Shown: piece after piece, positions 1-11,582 of the stretch
Numbering within the stretch: the stretch's first letter is position 1
Layout of the letters: each line of letters begins with the position of its first letter
From: Pogona vitticeps
Lineage: Eukaryota; Chordata; Lepidosauria; Squamata; Agamidae
DNA length: 64,000 nucleotides
Assembly: GCF_051106095.1 (NCBI RefSeq)
Contig: NC_135783.1
Coordinates: 197,087,447-197,151,446, forward strand
Direction: 5' to 3'
Translations under genes and position numbers: made by a program
The notes under the pieces: generated by a model
The model's database searches: none
Seen by the model: only the letters and a program-made list of their open reading frames with translations
Told to the model about the DNA's origin: nothing

Positions 1-1259
1 CTGCCCCCTCTGCCTCCCTCATGGCACGTCACTGGCCTCCAGGCACACTGGACCAGAATTCCTAGAATTCACAGTTATCAGTACTGGCTGTGGATTTCTA
101 GATATTTATGGTCCAACAGCTCTAGAGGATACCAGGTTGGAAAGACCACCACTGCTGATACATCACATTGGTTCACAACCAGTATTAAATCTGGCAAGAG
201 AAGAACCCTATTTTTGCTCTTCTCTCCATCAGCCATTGGCCAGATCTTGAAACAAAAAGTTATGTAAACAGGCCTTTCCAAGGAAACTATCACTTTGCAG
301 CCTTTGGGTAAACTCAAAAGCCCAAATCTAGACCCTCAGTACAAGCTGTTCTTCCTGTTCAAAGTGGGGACTTCGTAATATTACAGACTGGAACTGAAAA
401 TACCTTTCAGTGACTTAGGGTCATTTGGATGGAGGCAGAGTAGATGCATTCCAGTATACGAACAACAGGTACAACTTAACAGGATGTGAAATGGTTTTTA
501 TTCTAGACTCTCCATACATCCAATATTAATATAAGGGAATACAGTACATTCCACTTAGGGAATTAATGACTATGGAGGAATCATATACTGTACCAAATCA
601 CCAAATAAAAGTCTTATAGAAAAAATATACAAAACTCTAAGGAACAAGTTACAGAATTTGGGCTTTTAAAAGGAAATGGGGGAAAAGATATAAAAAGAAA
701 TTTGGCAGTGATGGGAAATAATATTAGGTGCATTAAATATGAAACACAATTATTTTAAATTCTTCACCACTGGAAGCTCACTCCTTGTAAGATTTTTTAA
801 AAACCTTCCTGAGCAGGATAGATCGAGATGCAGCAAATTCAGACTGTATTCGTACTGTGTCACATTCTGAAAGTGGGTTTTGTATCATATTGAACTAATT
901 ACTGAATACAAATTACCAGCAGACTGACTCAGAATTCTTCTGAATTATCTGAAAGATCTGGAAAATGAAAAGGACCTGGAATTAATTAGTTTATTAACAG
1001 CAGCTACAATTGTTGTAGCTTCATATTGTGTGTGTGTGTGTGGGGGGAAGTATCTCCCTGTCATTTGAACAGTTCATTGGAATATGGAATGTGATGACTA
1101 TGATGAACTTTGCATGTTGCATAAAGAAAGACCAAATTAGTGGAACAAGTTAGTCATGCCTGGTGTTCTTTTGATTACCGTGGGAACTAACTGTAAGCAA
1201 TTTGTTTTGGCTGAAATCCTGCTCAGGTAGCCATGACCATGGAAGTCTGAAGATGTCAT
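1..1259. other. Unique AT-rich sequence, no gene seen
   Basis: No frame here has a recognisable domain and the open frames are short. The stretch holds runs of A and T and a short GT run near 1028-1042. I see no mobile-element signature. Confidence 0.5.
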
Positions 1260-1760
1260 TGTCATGATCCCCACGTGGCCCCTGTTTGTTTCACCAAACT
1301 AAGAGCTCACACTACGAGTCTTTCAGCTGCCACCAGTTGATGACATCAATATTATCTATTGTAACAGGCAGCCCTGACCTCACCTGTCTGTCACAGTTGG
1401 ACAGTGGATCATCAGCCAATGGGGTGACGGAGGGTGGGGCTGAAAGGGGAGTAGCTGGAAGAAAAAGGGGTGTGAAGGGAGAGAAAGATTGAGATCTGGT
1501 GGGTGAGAGAAAAAGAGTTTTTTAGAGCCCTGTGTTCCTAAGTAGTCAGTGAGGGAAAGTCTGTGATTGATCAAATAAGAAACAGTGATTTACACCTTGA
1601 TTAGCTACCTGTGATTTACATATTTTATTTCATGTACCAATAAACCTGTTGTGTTTTGAAGGAAACCTTTGTCCTTCTTAAATAGACAGTGCAATTGGTG
1701 GCAGCGAGTGTGGTGGGCACTCTGAGAGGCCTGTGTTGGCAGTGACGCCAGAGTGGCCTG
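1260..1760 (+). mobile_element. LTR retroelement remnant: LTR, primer-binding site and leader
   Basis: The segment begins TGTCATGATCC and a candidate LTR ends in GTGCA at 1693, giving the usual TG...CA ends over about 434 bp. An AATAAA polyadenylation signal lies near 1640. Two bases after the LTR end is TGGTGGCAGCGAGTG, which has the place and form of a tRNA primer-binding site. The leader runs to about 1760 and no coding region follows. The family is probably gypsy-like. It is an old, incomplete fossil; the LTR start is inferred from the TG...CA rule. Confidence 0.45.
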
Positions 1761-1785
1761 CCACCTTTACATCTATTATTAATGA

Positions 1786-2053
1786 TCAAGGCCCAGGCCA
1801 TACATCATTTTAAAAGAACCAAATAGAAATTGTTTATTGTTACAGATGTTGGCAGTACAAGCAATGTTGTTAACTCTTAAACAAACATCCTCTTTTATCC
1901 GCTCTCAGCCACCACTCCCCCCCCCTAAATTCCCAAAACCTCTTCAACTCTCTCTAAACTCTCAAGCAAATTGACTCTGCCCCTCCAGCACTCCCATTGG
2001 TCTATGCAGATATCACATTAATATTAATGACCTGGGTGGACGCCACAGACATC
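1786..2053 (-). repeat. LTR-like dispersed repeat, copy 1 (inverted)
   Basis: The reverse complement matches 12551-12865 over most of its length. Shared landmarks are a start near TGTGGCGTCC, the stretch TGATATCTGCATAGACCAAT, an AATAAACAATTTCTATTTGG tail and an end near GGCCTGG. The signals resemble those of a solo LTR, but the ends are not clean TG...CA. A SINE-like origin is the alternative. Confidence 0.5.
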
Positions 2054-2489
2054 ATCTTCAGGAGTGATTTAAAAAGGTAAAATAAACAAGTCCTTCTTTC
2101 ACATGTCTCCCATAGCTATCATTTAATCATTTTCATCAACCCTTTTCATTGTTTGGAAACCATGGGAGCTGCATGACAGAAGGAGGAAGCATTTATTTAC
2201 CAAAGTTTGCTGCCAATAACATTATGGGTGGCGGGGGAGGGGGGATTTTGGGTAATGAAAAACCTCCTCCCGTCCTGTGGCTCCCAGAACCACCAAACAG
2301 TGAAAGGAATTACATAGGAATCATGAAATAGGAAGTTTTTCTGGAAAAAAAATTGCCCCTGCTGATAAGAGCATCAGCCTTCTGCGGGTGTTATTTCACA
2401 AACACAGTTTCAGCCAGCATGTGGCTACTCAGAAGTAAGCTCTACTGAGTTCAGCCTGATGCATTCCAGTGCTTGTGTGCATGAGAGGT
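2054..2489. other. Unique spacer with G-rich run
   Basis: A G-rich run lies at 2228-2245. A weak copy of a dispersed AGTAAG...ACTGAGTTCA motif lies at about 2420-2465; similar motifs occur near 10160-10205 and 63785-63850. No coding sequence is recognised. Confidence 0.35.
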
Positions 2490-2765
2490 AATGTGTGTAA
2501 TGGTCAGAGTGCTGGTGTGGAATTTGAGAGAGCCAGCTCCCAGCCCTACTGAAGACCTTAACCCTAACCCTTAGCCTGCCCTACTTCACAGGGTTACTGT
2601 GAGGAGAAAGCAGGGAGACTCAGCCACGTACATGAAGTGGTGCTCATTAAAAGAAAGGTGAAGTGTGCAGGTATCTATAAAGCCACCTTGGATCCCGTCG
2701 GGGAACAAAGGAAGGGCAGATGAATTAAGTGAGGAAATGAGTAAAGGTAACAAATAAATACTGTA
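2490..2765 (+). repeat. Degenerate tRNA-headed SINE
   Basis: It starts with a tRNA-like head (GTAATGGTCAGAGTGCTGG) and continues with CTACTTCACAGGGTTACTGT, a phrase typical of squamate tRNA SINE bodies. It ends in GCCACCTTGGATCC and an A-rich CAAATAAATA tail. Divergence is high, so the subfamily is uncertain. Confidence 0.55.
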
Positions 2766-3002
2766 TTAAATAACCAATAAATTTAGTTGTTCAGCCTTCA
2801 TGTGCATTCAACCCACAAATCAGACTGAGAGACGACCACTCTTTGTAGGCTGCTGTGGAGGAAATGCCCTGGGAGGAAAAAAAAAGCCAACCCAACAAGC
2901 ATTGGATTGTCCCAGTGGTCTGTGTTGGGGGAGAGGAAGGATCCTACCTCAAAGCAGCTGCTGGGAAGGCAGCCTATATTTTTATGACAGCCTGCCTTGG
3001 AG
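2766..3002. other. Short unique spacer
   Basis: No repeat or gene is recognised. A run of A occurs at 2877-2884. Confidence 0.3.
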
Positions 3003-3004
3003 TA

Positions 3005-4035
3005 CAGTGGTGCCTCGACTTACGACCATAATCTGTTTCAGAAGATGGACATAAGTCGAAATGGTCTTATGAAGCATCATTTCCCATTGAAATGCATGGG
3101 AATACAATTAATCCATTCTAGCGTTTTAAAATAAAATACAAATAAAATAAATAAAAAATAAAACACTGCAAGCCCCATAGGAACACACCGGGGGTGCAAA
3201 AAAACAAAACACTAAAATAAACATTGGAGCAAGTCCCATGCTGGGACTGCAAAAAAAAAAAAAAAAAAAAAAAAAAATCACCAAAACCCCCCACAAAAAT
3301 AAACATAGGAGCAAGTCCCACGCTGGGACTGCAAAAAAACAAAAAACAAAACAAAACAAGACACAAAAATAAACATAGGAGCAAGTCCCACGCTGGGACT
3401 GCAAAAAAAAAAAAATCACCAAAAAACCCCACAAAAATAAACATAGGAGCAAGTCCCACGCTGGGACTGCAAAAACAAACAAACAAACAAACAAACAAAA
3501 CAAAACAAAACAAAACACAAAAATAAACATCGGAGCAAGTCCCATGCTGGGACTGCAAAAAAAAAAAAATCACCAAAAAACAAAATAACAAAACATCACA
3601 AAAACGTAACCCCCCCAGCCCAAACCCACCCTGCAAAAACCACCCAGAACAGTTTTTAGAAAGCAAAAAGCAGCACCTTACCAATCCTCTGCCAAGGTGG
3701 TGGCGGCGGGGCCAGCCATGGTGGAGGGCGAGGCTGGGGCAAGCGGACGGAGTGTCCCAGTCAGGGTCAGTCTCCTGGTGCTGGGTCACTGCCGCCACCA
3801 TCCCCATCCTTGTTGGAGCCCCTTGGCATCCCTTTCCCTAACTGTTGTGGCAAAAGAGGTACAAAGAAGCAGCCCCTTCGCCACCAACGGTTTGAATTTC
3901 CTGCCTTTCCCCCCTGCCTTTTCCTGGTCGCAAGTTGAAGCTCTGGTCACAAGTCGAAGCAAAATTTTGCAGCCGGAGCTGGTCGTAACTCGAAATGGTC
4001 ATAAGTAGGGGCGGTCGTAAGTCAAGGCACCACTG
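3005..4035 (+). mobile_element. Tigger-like non-autonomous DNA transposon, 1.03 kb
   Basis: The left end CAGTGGTGCCTCGACTTACG and the right end GTCAAGGCACCACTG are inverted copies, and TA flanks both sides (3003-3004, 4036-4037). TA duplication with CAGT...ACTG ends fits the Tc1/mariner, Tigger group. No transposase is present. The interior has an A-rich tandem array (3222-3570) and a GC-richer part (3690-3980). Open frames of 229, 139 and 100 codons in the array arise from the repeat itself. Confidence 0.8.
3222..3570. repeat. Five-unit tandem array with small palindromes
   Basis: Five units of 68-86 bp each carry ATAAACAT(A/T/C)GGAGCA followed by AGTCCCA-NGC-TGGGACT, a 7-bp perfect inverted repeat around 3 bases. 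The palindromes lie at 3232-3248, 3314-3330, 3384-3400, 3452-3468 and 3538-3554. Linkers are variable A-rich runs, including CAAA and AAAAC repeats at 3473-3518. Confidence 0.85.
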
Positions 4036-4037
4036 TA

Positions 4038-5098
4038 CGTGCATCGGCATGTTTGGCCACGTAAAGACCTCCTTCTTCCCCGCCCCGGACAGTGAGGCAT
4101 TCCACCACCCCACAGCATGAGGGAGCCACTCTCGCATCCCAGGCAGGAGTGAGGAAAACATGACCTCTCAGCAAGCCCTTTGCTGCAGTCATCCTCCTTC
4201 TGTTCTCAAAGACAGGAGGGGAGGAGGACAAGAGCAGCTGCCCAGCAACCCTTGGGTTGAGTCATAAGAACCATAGGAGGCAACAAGAACGGTACCTTGC
4301 CCCACCCGACAGGAGGAAGAGGCGATAGGCACTACAGTCCACACCTCTTGCCACAGGCCAGCTATCTAAAGGCATATGGGGTGTAGCTGTGCCCTATTCC
4401 TGCTCCTCCCCTCCCCGAGTGACTGATCAACCTCCTTCCCACTGGTGATGGTGGTGGTGAGCTCCTCATGCCTTTCCCATCCCGTCTCGCCCCACATCTG
4501 CGTCACTGGGCGGAAGGTTGATGTTGTTGCTGCCTCTGGATTGCTGCACACAGCGGCTGCTTTCTGGAGCAGCAGCGCCCATCCTGGGGCAGGAAGATTA
4601 GCACATAGGGAAACCATCAGATTTGACACCCCAAGTGCTCCACTGCCTCAAGTGACCTCACCCTGGCAAATGGCAGGGCCTGCCCTGCTCACCACCACCA
4701 CCCCCAGCAGAGACCATCTAGGCCCACGTAGCTACAGTGTCTCTTTCAGGGGCTGTTCCCAGGGCTGCAGACATTCCTGTCCTATAAAAGCCAATGGAGG
4801 CAGTGTCTTCATTGACTGGCTTTTGGAGAAATGTAGTCTGCAATTCTGAAGATGGCTCTTGTGGAGAAGCCCCACCCTCTCCAGTAATCCATGGGGCAAC
4901 CAGGTCCCATCTCTTAGGTCCTTTCCACCCATCAACTCCTCCTCCCCACCCCCACAGGACAGCTTCTCATAACTAAAACTGGAAAAGCAACTAAAATCCA
5001 AGTTAACAAAGTATAGAGAAAAGTTTTCCAATAGAAATGATGAAAATAATTTTATGTAAAAAAAAACACCCAACAAATATTTAAAAACAAACCCAAAC
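4038..5098. other. Unrecognised sequence, C/T-rich in the first 900 bp
   Basis: Short open frames (up to 147 codons on the minus strand, 134 on the plus) show no domain, no signal peptide and no codon pattern that I can support. The part at 4980-5098 turns A-rich just before the next insertion. Confidence 0.35.
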
Positions 5099-5358
5099 AA
5101 ACCTTGAAGATGGTTGTTCTGGGTTTTTCGGGCTCTTTGGCCATGTTCTGAAGGTTGTTTTTCCTGACGTTTCACCAGTCTCTGTGACCGGCATCTTCAG
5201 AGGACAGCAACCTGTCCTCTGAAGATGCCGGCCACAGAGACTGGCGAAACATTAGGAAGAACAACCTTCAGAACATGGCCAAAGAGCCCGAAAAACCCAG
5301 AACAACCATTAGATCCCGGCCGTGAAAGCCTTCGCGAATATATTGAAAACCTTGAAGA
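5099..5358. mobile_element. Penelope-like element 3' end as an inverted dimer
   Basis: Two 96-bp arms (5112-5207 and 5212-5307) are inverted copies separated by the four bases CAAC. I count five differences between the arms, all transitions. The right arm continues into a 3' end (about 5308-5346) that the left arm lacks. A perfect 12-bp duplication, AAACCTTGAAGA, flanks the unit (5099-5110 and 5347-5358). The same 3' sequence at 15664-15957 is joined to the end of a frame resembling the C-terminal part of a GIY-YIG nuclease, which is why I call it Penelope-like. Confidence 0.7.
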
Positions 5359-8260
5359 CTTCCCCAGTGCACATCCCTGGTGTATATATGATTAAATGCC
5401 AGGCTGATATCTGCACATTTCCAATGTGCTGTTCTTTCTCAGGGGAGATTTTTCAGCAAGCCAAGCCTGAAGAAAAGCAGTCATTTTTGCGAACTGTAAA
5501 TCTGAGTACAGCATTGTTTTCCTATAAAATGTTGGAGAACGTCCCCTAAAGAACCGTAATTCATAAATGTGTTGGATATCAGCTTGGCATGAAATTATTT
5601 TTGCACTCAAAGGGTTTTTCACTTCCATTTCTCTTCCGCCTTCCGGACACCCAGAGCCATTACATTATAATCAGGAAACAGGGATTGTTGAACAAACCCA
5701 AGGACAGTCACTTCTAACATTCAGATCAGCAAGTGCCAGAGATGGTCAAAAACTAGATCTGGATCGAATGATAGTTCTCTGGTATTTCGAAGCCGAACAC
5801 TACAGTTTCTGACTTTCAACCAAGTTACACAGTGCTGAATAAAGGACTGCTCAGTCTAGACCAACAGTTGTGCTGCTAAAACGAATGAGGCCATTCGTAA
5901 TGTTAGGTAAAATGACAGCAGCTTCATTCAGCAGAGAGCCCTACAAGACACTTGATGGCTTTGTAATAAGGATGTAGCAGAGGCAGGGCTTGCAAGGTCA
6001 AAGCCCTGGGACTTGCTCGCCCTCTGGGGCCCTGATATCATCCACCATCACCCTGGCTTCACTGTTCCATCTGATCTTAGTTGTAATCTTTGTAGTAGCT
6101 GGGAAATAAATGGGTTGTCCCAGGAACAGCAAATTGTTGCACGCAATTGCTGTGATAACTCAAAAGTATGGTGGTTTGGTCTTGAATGGGCAATTAAGAG
6201 CCATTCACTTTAAAATAGATCTGCTCCCCATTTGTCCATCAGTACCAATCTAGTGCCCTTCATTTTGGACTCTCCTTATGGGGTTTGGGACTAGCAGTCA
6301 TGGGAACTGTCACGATGAGCATTTAAAAACTCATCACTGAACTATGACTGCTTCTTGCAGCTGTTCAGAGTTCCCGGCTGGCACACTTTGAGAGGTCTTC
6401 TGAGTTAGGCACAGTAGGGGTGTTAACCTGCAAAGTCGCCTGATTTGCGGCACCCATCATTTGCTCAGGCGCTATTCCTATAGTGCCTGGCTGTGAAGAT
6501 CTTCAGATCTAGGCATTTCTGATCTTTCTGGCTGCCCTTTGCTCAGGAACCCAACTGGCCCCTTGGCAAGGGCAGAGTGGAACCAGCCAGAGCCCTTTTC
6601 CTCTGCTGCTGTGTCCAGGGCACCTTCTCTTCCTGCTGCTGTGAGATGGGATGTCATGCGGCATGGTGGCATAAGGCCTCCTCAGGCCCAGCAGCCCCTT
6701 TGCTGAACAGCCAGCGGCGTGTTATTGTGGTACTGCTGTTGTCATTTCTGCCTCAAGCCGCAAAAGAGCTCGGGACACTCTTAGCCATGTCTAGAACTCA
6801 GGGGCTGGGTTTCTGTGTGGAAAGGCTATGCCCTCCATTCACATCTGATATTCAGAACATCTTCCCAACCTCAGGATTCTTTGATCTCATGTCCTCCACA
6901 GGTGGGTCTAGTTGGATGCGGGACCTCTGGTTTCCAGGACAAACACAGCAGACCACATGTGTGCCTGGGAGCAGCCTGCCTCCCTTGTATGGAATACTTT
7001 CACTTTCACTTCTGTAACTGCAGCTACCTAGATGCACACTCCAAAGTTGTCTTTTAAATTCAAATTTCATAATTAGAATAAAGTTCCACTCACGCTAATA
7101 CATTTTCAAAGCAGCAGTTGGCTACAAAGTATGGAACTCGGCACTTGTCATCTCAGATATTAAAGGAATGAATAGCGTAATTGACTGTAGAGACCTCCCT
7201 CATTTTCTGTGCCTGACGATGTTCCTTATCTCTCTTCCTTTGGTTTCTTCCTTGTTCCCTATTAAACATGGATACTTAAAAATATGTACCTGATGATTAA
7301 GGCATGATAGGTAACTCACCTTGTGACAGTCACTGGCCCCAGCTGAACCCACCACAGAAGCACTCCTGTTGGGAATCAACCGAGAGGAAGATTCAGGGTC
7401 CATTTTAGTAAATGGCCCTGAATGTCCATTGGAAGCATAGCTCTGCCATCTCTTTTGTATAATTAAAATGGCGATAGGAATAACTGAAATGAATGGTGGA
7501 AGACGCTGTCCTTCAGAAGCATAGCCAAGTCAAGGAGAATTCAAAGAAACCAACAGAGGGTGCTCCCCTTAGTGTAGCTCCACCTCATGCAAGGATGGGG
7601 GACATTATTTGGCTGCAATGCTCACCATCACTCACTCTTGTTTATGCTTGCAATGACTGCTGGGCATAGCAGGATAGGCTCACTTTTAACAGTAGCTCTG
7701 AAATGAAGGGTCACTGTATGCTGTAAAGCCAGGAGGTTGAGGCTTACACAAGGCTACTTTCATAGGTGTGACACCAGGCTGTTAGGGAGGGGGAAAGGAA
7801 AAACAGTGGATGCATCTTCTTGGGGCTCAAGGAGAGGGGAGCTACAATCCACTATCCAAACCTGATGTTCTGCTTGCTTCCAGGAGAGATTGGGGATGTC
7901 TTGCTTAACTTGAAAGTACAAAGAGCCCCTTTATCTGGTTTAACCACATTTAGGGAAGTGGGAGGAAGTCAGAACTTGAAAATCTTCTTCTTTTGGACCA
8001 TAACTTCCAGAATCCTCATCAATGGAGGAGCATCTCCAATATAGCTAGAGGCCAAGAAGATGGACTTTCCAGTCATCTTTTAAAAAGAAAAAAGAAAAGA
8101 AAAGCAAGTCAGCCAAAACAGTATTATGTCTCGATACATCTGTAGATATCGTCACCATCATCACCATTGTTTGTTGTGTTCATAATTTGCTATCATGGGC
8201 AAGACAGCATATATAGGGTTCTTGAGAGATGCTGTATCCGGAAACTGAATGCAATGAGGG
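5359..8260. other. Unique sequence, no gene seen
   Basis: About 2.9 kb without a recognisable domain. The longest plus-strand frame (6577-7017, 146 codons) is cysteine-rich by chance and has no homology that I recognise. Weak remnants of palindromic 'aactcccag'-type elements may lie near 6285-6310 and 7995-8050. A short GAAAA-type run is at 8083-8105. Confidence 0.4.
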
Positions 8261-8398
8261 CAGTGGTTCCTCACCTTGAGTAATCCACGTGTTCTTGGAC
8301 TGCAACTCCCAGAAACCTCTATCAGCACAGCTAGCAGTGAAGGCTGTTGGGTGTTGCAGTCCAAGAACACCTAGGTTACCCAAAGTTTAGAACCACTG
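8261..8398. mobile_element. hAT-like MITE, fold-back
   Basis: It begins CAGTGGTTCCTCACC and ends AGTTTAGAACCACTG, imperfect inverted ends. The interior is also palindromic: GACTGCAACTCCCAGAA is opposed by GTGTTGCAGTCC. The 8-bp flanks no longer match, so it is an old copy assigned by similarity to 10470-10605. Confidence 0.7.
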
Positions 8399-9419
8399 CA
8401 CTAGATGAAACACCAACTTCACAACTGGAAGGGGATAAAACCCTTTTGCTGTTATAGGCAAAATTGTTCAACACTCCCTTGGTTGTACTATCAGCAAGCA
8501 AACTGGTTATCTCTTGATGACCAATCACCAAATAAAAGCAAGATAACCTGGAACTCCTGGATATAAGAACTCTCACACTAGGCTAACTCAGTGAATTTAA
8601 CCTCTTAAAAGAGTTCTGCTTCTAATGACGGTCTCACTGTAATTTCTATTTTGACCGTAGGATTCTAGTTTCTAGCTAGCCTGTTGGAGCTTAGGCCTTT
8701 GGAATCTAAAACAAGGCACAACAGCCCCCCTTCCTTAAAAGACTTGGGGTCTGCATGCAAATCATCGGCCACATTCGGCCCACTTCCCGTGGTGCAGTGA
8801 TAAATATGGAAGCAGAGGTGGCCCCCATGGCCGCCCCCTCTCCCCATTAAGAAGAGCCCGAAATGAAGGAACTGAACTGGTCCATAACAAGAAATGAAAA
8901 GCTGATCTACTGGAAAATGAATGGCTTTTAATTGCCCATCCATGATCAAACACAGTGAGACTGTGTTACAATGATAGATTGATAGCTTGCAACAATATAC
9001 CATTCCTTAGAAAATCCATTTTCTGACAGGACTGTTAAAAAAAACCAAACCACTCACAGGGAACATAGGAGCGGGAATGATCAGAGTTGCTTTTCATCCA
9101 AAATTCCCAGGGTTTCAAGAGTGTAAGCCTTTACCACACAGCTGCCTATCCCTAGCCCAGATTCTTCAAAGTGGGTGGTCCCTGCTTCCCCCATTTATTC
9201 TGCCACCACAAAACCCAAAGAGTTCTCTACATCATCAACTAGGGGAAACCTACAAAGAGCCCAAGGGTGGCTGTTAAGGCATTTAAGCAGAAATACAGCT
9301 GTTTCGGAGATCTGCTGGGAGTTCCAGGCACAGTGCCTCGTCCTTGCTATAATATTCAACATTCCCCCCCCCCCCAATCCTATTTCACTTTTAACCAGGT
9401 GGGCTGTTTTTAACACAGA
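8399..9419. other. Unique sequence, no gene seen
   Basis: Open frames up to 112 codons lack recognisable features. A C run lies at 9363-9376. Confidence 0.35.
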
Positions 9420-9790
9420 AACATTAAGACAAGCGAATGGTGTCTTTAATCATGAAAGCATCACTTCCACTAATTTATGACACTTTATCATCCGAGCACT
9501 ATCATGAAATGGCTGGTGTTTGGGGAGCAATCATTCCAGGTGGAGAAAGTGATCCGTCAGGAAGCCCGTTTACATTAACAAAATTTTGACAGCTGCTGTA
9601 ATTAAATCCTTTCACAGATGCAAGGAAGTGTCTTTAATGCCCCCTCCAGCTACAGGTTGGTTTGTTTTTCTTCAAAACTCCTGTGAAAACAAGATAATGA
9701 AAAGACACACAGAGAGTTTTGTAATCTGTAACAGCAAACTGTACCAAAATTTTTCCACCTGATGACAGTGAAAAAATAGTTTGAAACCAA
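9420..9790. other. Possible conserved non-coding element
   Basis: This block is free of repeat signatures. It is rich in AT-type transcription-factor-like words such as TAATTAAATC, ATCATGAAATGG and CTTTATCATCC. It has the look of a vertebrate conserved non-coding element, but that is an impression from composition only. Confidence 0.25.
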
Positions 9791-10129
9791 GGAGCATCAA
9801 AATGTGGCAGCATTTTAAAGTATTCCTATTATATTGGATTAATCCGGGATTACCATGAGTGGTTTTGGGTGGTCCTGTTGGGGCAGGAATTCTACAAATC
9901 TTTATTAAATAATAAATAAATTATAGCCTTGGATGCCTGCCAAGAGCTTGAAAATAGCATACTGTAAAAAATGAAGCATGGAGAACAATAATACTGTTAC
10001 TACTAATATCTTTATAGCCTTTCCTCAGTGCACATATATTATCTCTGTCAGCTTTCCAAGAACCCTTTGTGAAGTATAAAGGGTTGTATTATTTCCTTCC
10101 ATAGTCAAGTTTTGGAAGCACAGACGGTG

Positions 10130-10210
10130 GCTGCTTGGCTTGACATCTTTACCTGGGAGTAAATCCCACTGAACCCAACAGGAGTTACTCCCAAGGAGGC
10201 ATGTCTAGGA
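10130..10210. repeat. Dispersed motif with inverted GGGAGTAA/TTACTCCC
   Basis: CTGGGAGTAAATCCCACTGA is opposed by GGAGTTACTCCC a few bases later. Related motifs occur near 2420-2465, 59215-59310 and 63785-63850. It is probably a short sauropsid interspersed repeat of unresolved class. Confidence 0.4.
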
Positions 10211-10469
10211 TTATTTACTGATCTAAAAATATTTTTATACCTCCTTTCAAACTGAAGCTTCCACAAGCTGGTTTACAAGGCAGAACCTGAGAACAATAAA
10301 ATGTAAAACAGCAGCATAAAACATTTGAATAATAGCAGTAGTAAATAGAAAATTTCATCTATTTATTTAAAAGCAGGTGAGAATATCCAGGTTCTAAAGC
10401 ACTTTTAAAAACTGAGGGGAGCTGTCGCTTAGGGTTCTGTGTCTCAGGGTCTCAGCTGATGCCTCAGAG
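10211..10469 (-). repeat. Weak L2-like LINE tail
   Basis: The A-rich pattern (ACAATAAAATGTAAAACAGC) after a CCTCCTTTCAAACTGAAGCT entry resembles the reversed LINE tails at 20483 and 23728. It is diverged and low confidence. Confidence 0.3.
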
Positions 10470-10605
10470 CAGTGGTTCTTAACCTTTGTTACTCGGATGC
10501 TTTTGAACTACAGCTCCCAGAAACCCCAGCCAGCATAGTTGGTGGTGAAGGCTTCTGGGAGTTGCAGTCCAAAACTCCTGAGTAACCCAAGGTTAAGAAC
10601 CAGTG
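10470..10605. mobile_element. hAT-like MITE with exact 8-bp target duplication
   Basis: The ends CAGTGGTTCTTAACC and GGTTAAGAACCAGTG are inverted copies. The duplication CCTCAGAG is perfect (10462-10469 and 10606-10613). The whole 136 bp folds back on itself. An 8-bp duplication is the hAT signature. Confidence 0.85.
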
Positions 10606-10613
10606 CCTCAGAG

Positions 10614-11139
10614 AACTGAGATATGTCTGAAGGTCACTCAGTTAGAAAGACAAAGCTCAAGATGAACAGACTGGGGATGGATAAAATTTGATTTATGCGT
10701 GTAAGGTGTCTTTTTAAATCCTGGGTATCTTGTCAACCAGTGCCAGCTAGTGCCAGAACATTAACCCAACACAAAGGTGTTTCTATGCATGTTGTGCTTG
10801 GTGCTCTTTCAACCATGGCATACCCCATCATCATAACGTCAGAAGGGCCATATTCTGTGACATTACAAGAATGCCTCCTTGTGTCAAGTTTTGGCTCTGA
10901 AATCTAAAGGAATGGGATGGTGGTTAACACCTGGCAATCTTAATTCCTTAGCAAAGTAGTTTCATAGAAATATGGAGCGACCAAAGAAATACACCAGGCA
11001 ATCTAATACATCTTATCCAAGGGCATGTGAGCAGGTTTGTGGTTAATCTTAAGACCCAAAGGGGTTCATATACTGTAGGTGTATGAAATCTTCCAGGTAA
11101 CCTTCTCCCTAGCTGCATACCTGTTTAACGTGTTAATAG
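10614..11139. other. Unique spacer
   Basis: No gene or repeat is recognised. Confidence 0.3.
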
Positions 11140-11582
11140 TGATTTCCCGGTGTTATCAAAAACGCTACTGGAAGGATGTCAGGAAACTGGAGCATATCCA
11201 GAAGAGGTGACCAGGATGATAAAGAGTTGGAAACCAAGCAGTTGAGGAAGCTGGACGTATTTAATCTTGAAAAGAGAAGACTGAGGAGCTGTTATGTGGC
11301 AAATGGGGCGAACTTGTTTTCTGCGACCTGAAGTAATGACTTTAAATCACAAGAAAGGAGATTTTGATTCAGGGCGAGGAAGGACTTCCTAAGATTTTGT
11401 CATGTCAGTAGAATGAACTGCTTCATGAGGTGGTGGGGTTTCCAGCATTGCCTATGTTTAAACGGTGGTCAGATAACCCCTTGTCAGGGATGATTTAGGT
11501 AAGGATTTCCTGCTTCAGCTAGGTACGGAACTGGGTCACCCCTGTAGTCCCTTCCAGCCCTTGTCTCTCATTATTCTGTGAG
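11140..11582 (+). mobile_element. CR1 LINE 3' end
   Basis: The wording is typical of the CR1 end: GAGCATATCCAGAAGAGGTG, TTTAATCTTGAAAAGAGAAG, GTGGTGGGGTTTCCAGCATT, then CCCTTCCAGCCCTTGTCTC and the ATTATTCTGTGAG tail. The reading frame is decayed and the 5' part is absent, as in most CR1 copies. Confidence 0.8.

Noticed and set aside
3222-3570. CRISPR-like array of palindromic repeats with spacers
   Set aside because: The setting is a vertebrate DNA transposon, and the spacers are A-rich simple sequence rather than distinct acquired segments.
3118-3807. 229-codon minus-strand frame with repeated HGTCS/AWDLLLCLF-like segments
   Set aside because: It is the translation of the A-rich tandem array inside the Tigger-like element; length comes from the repeat, not from a gene.
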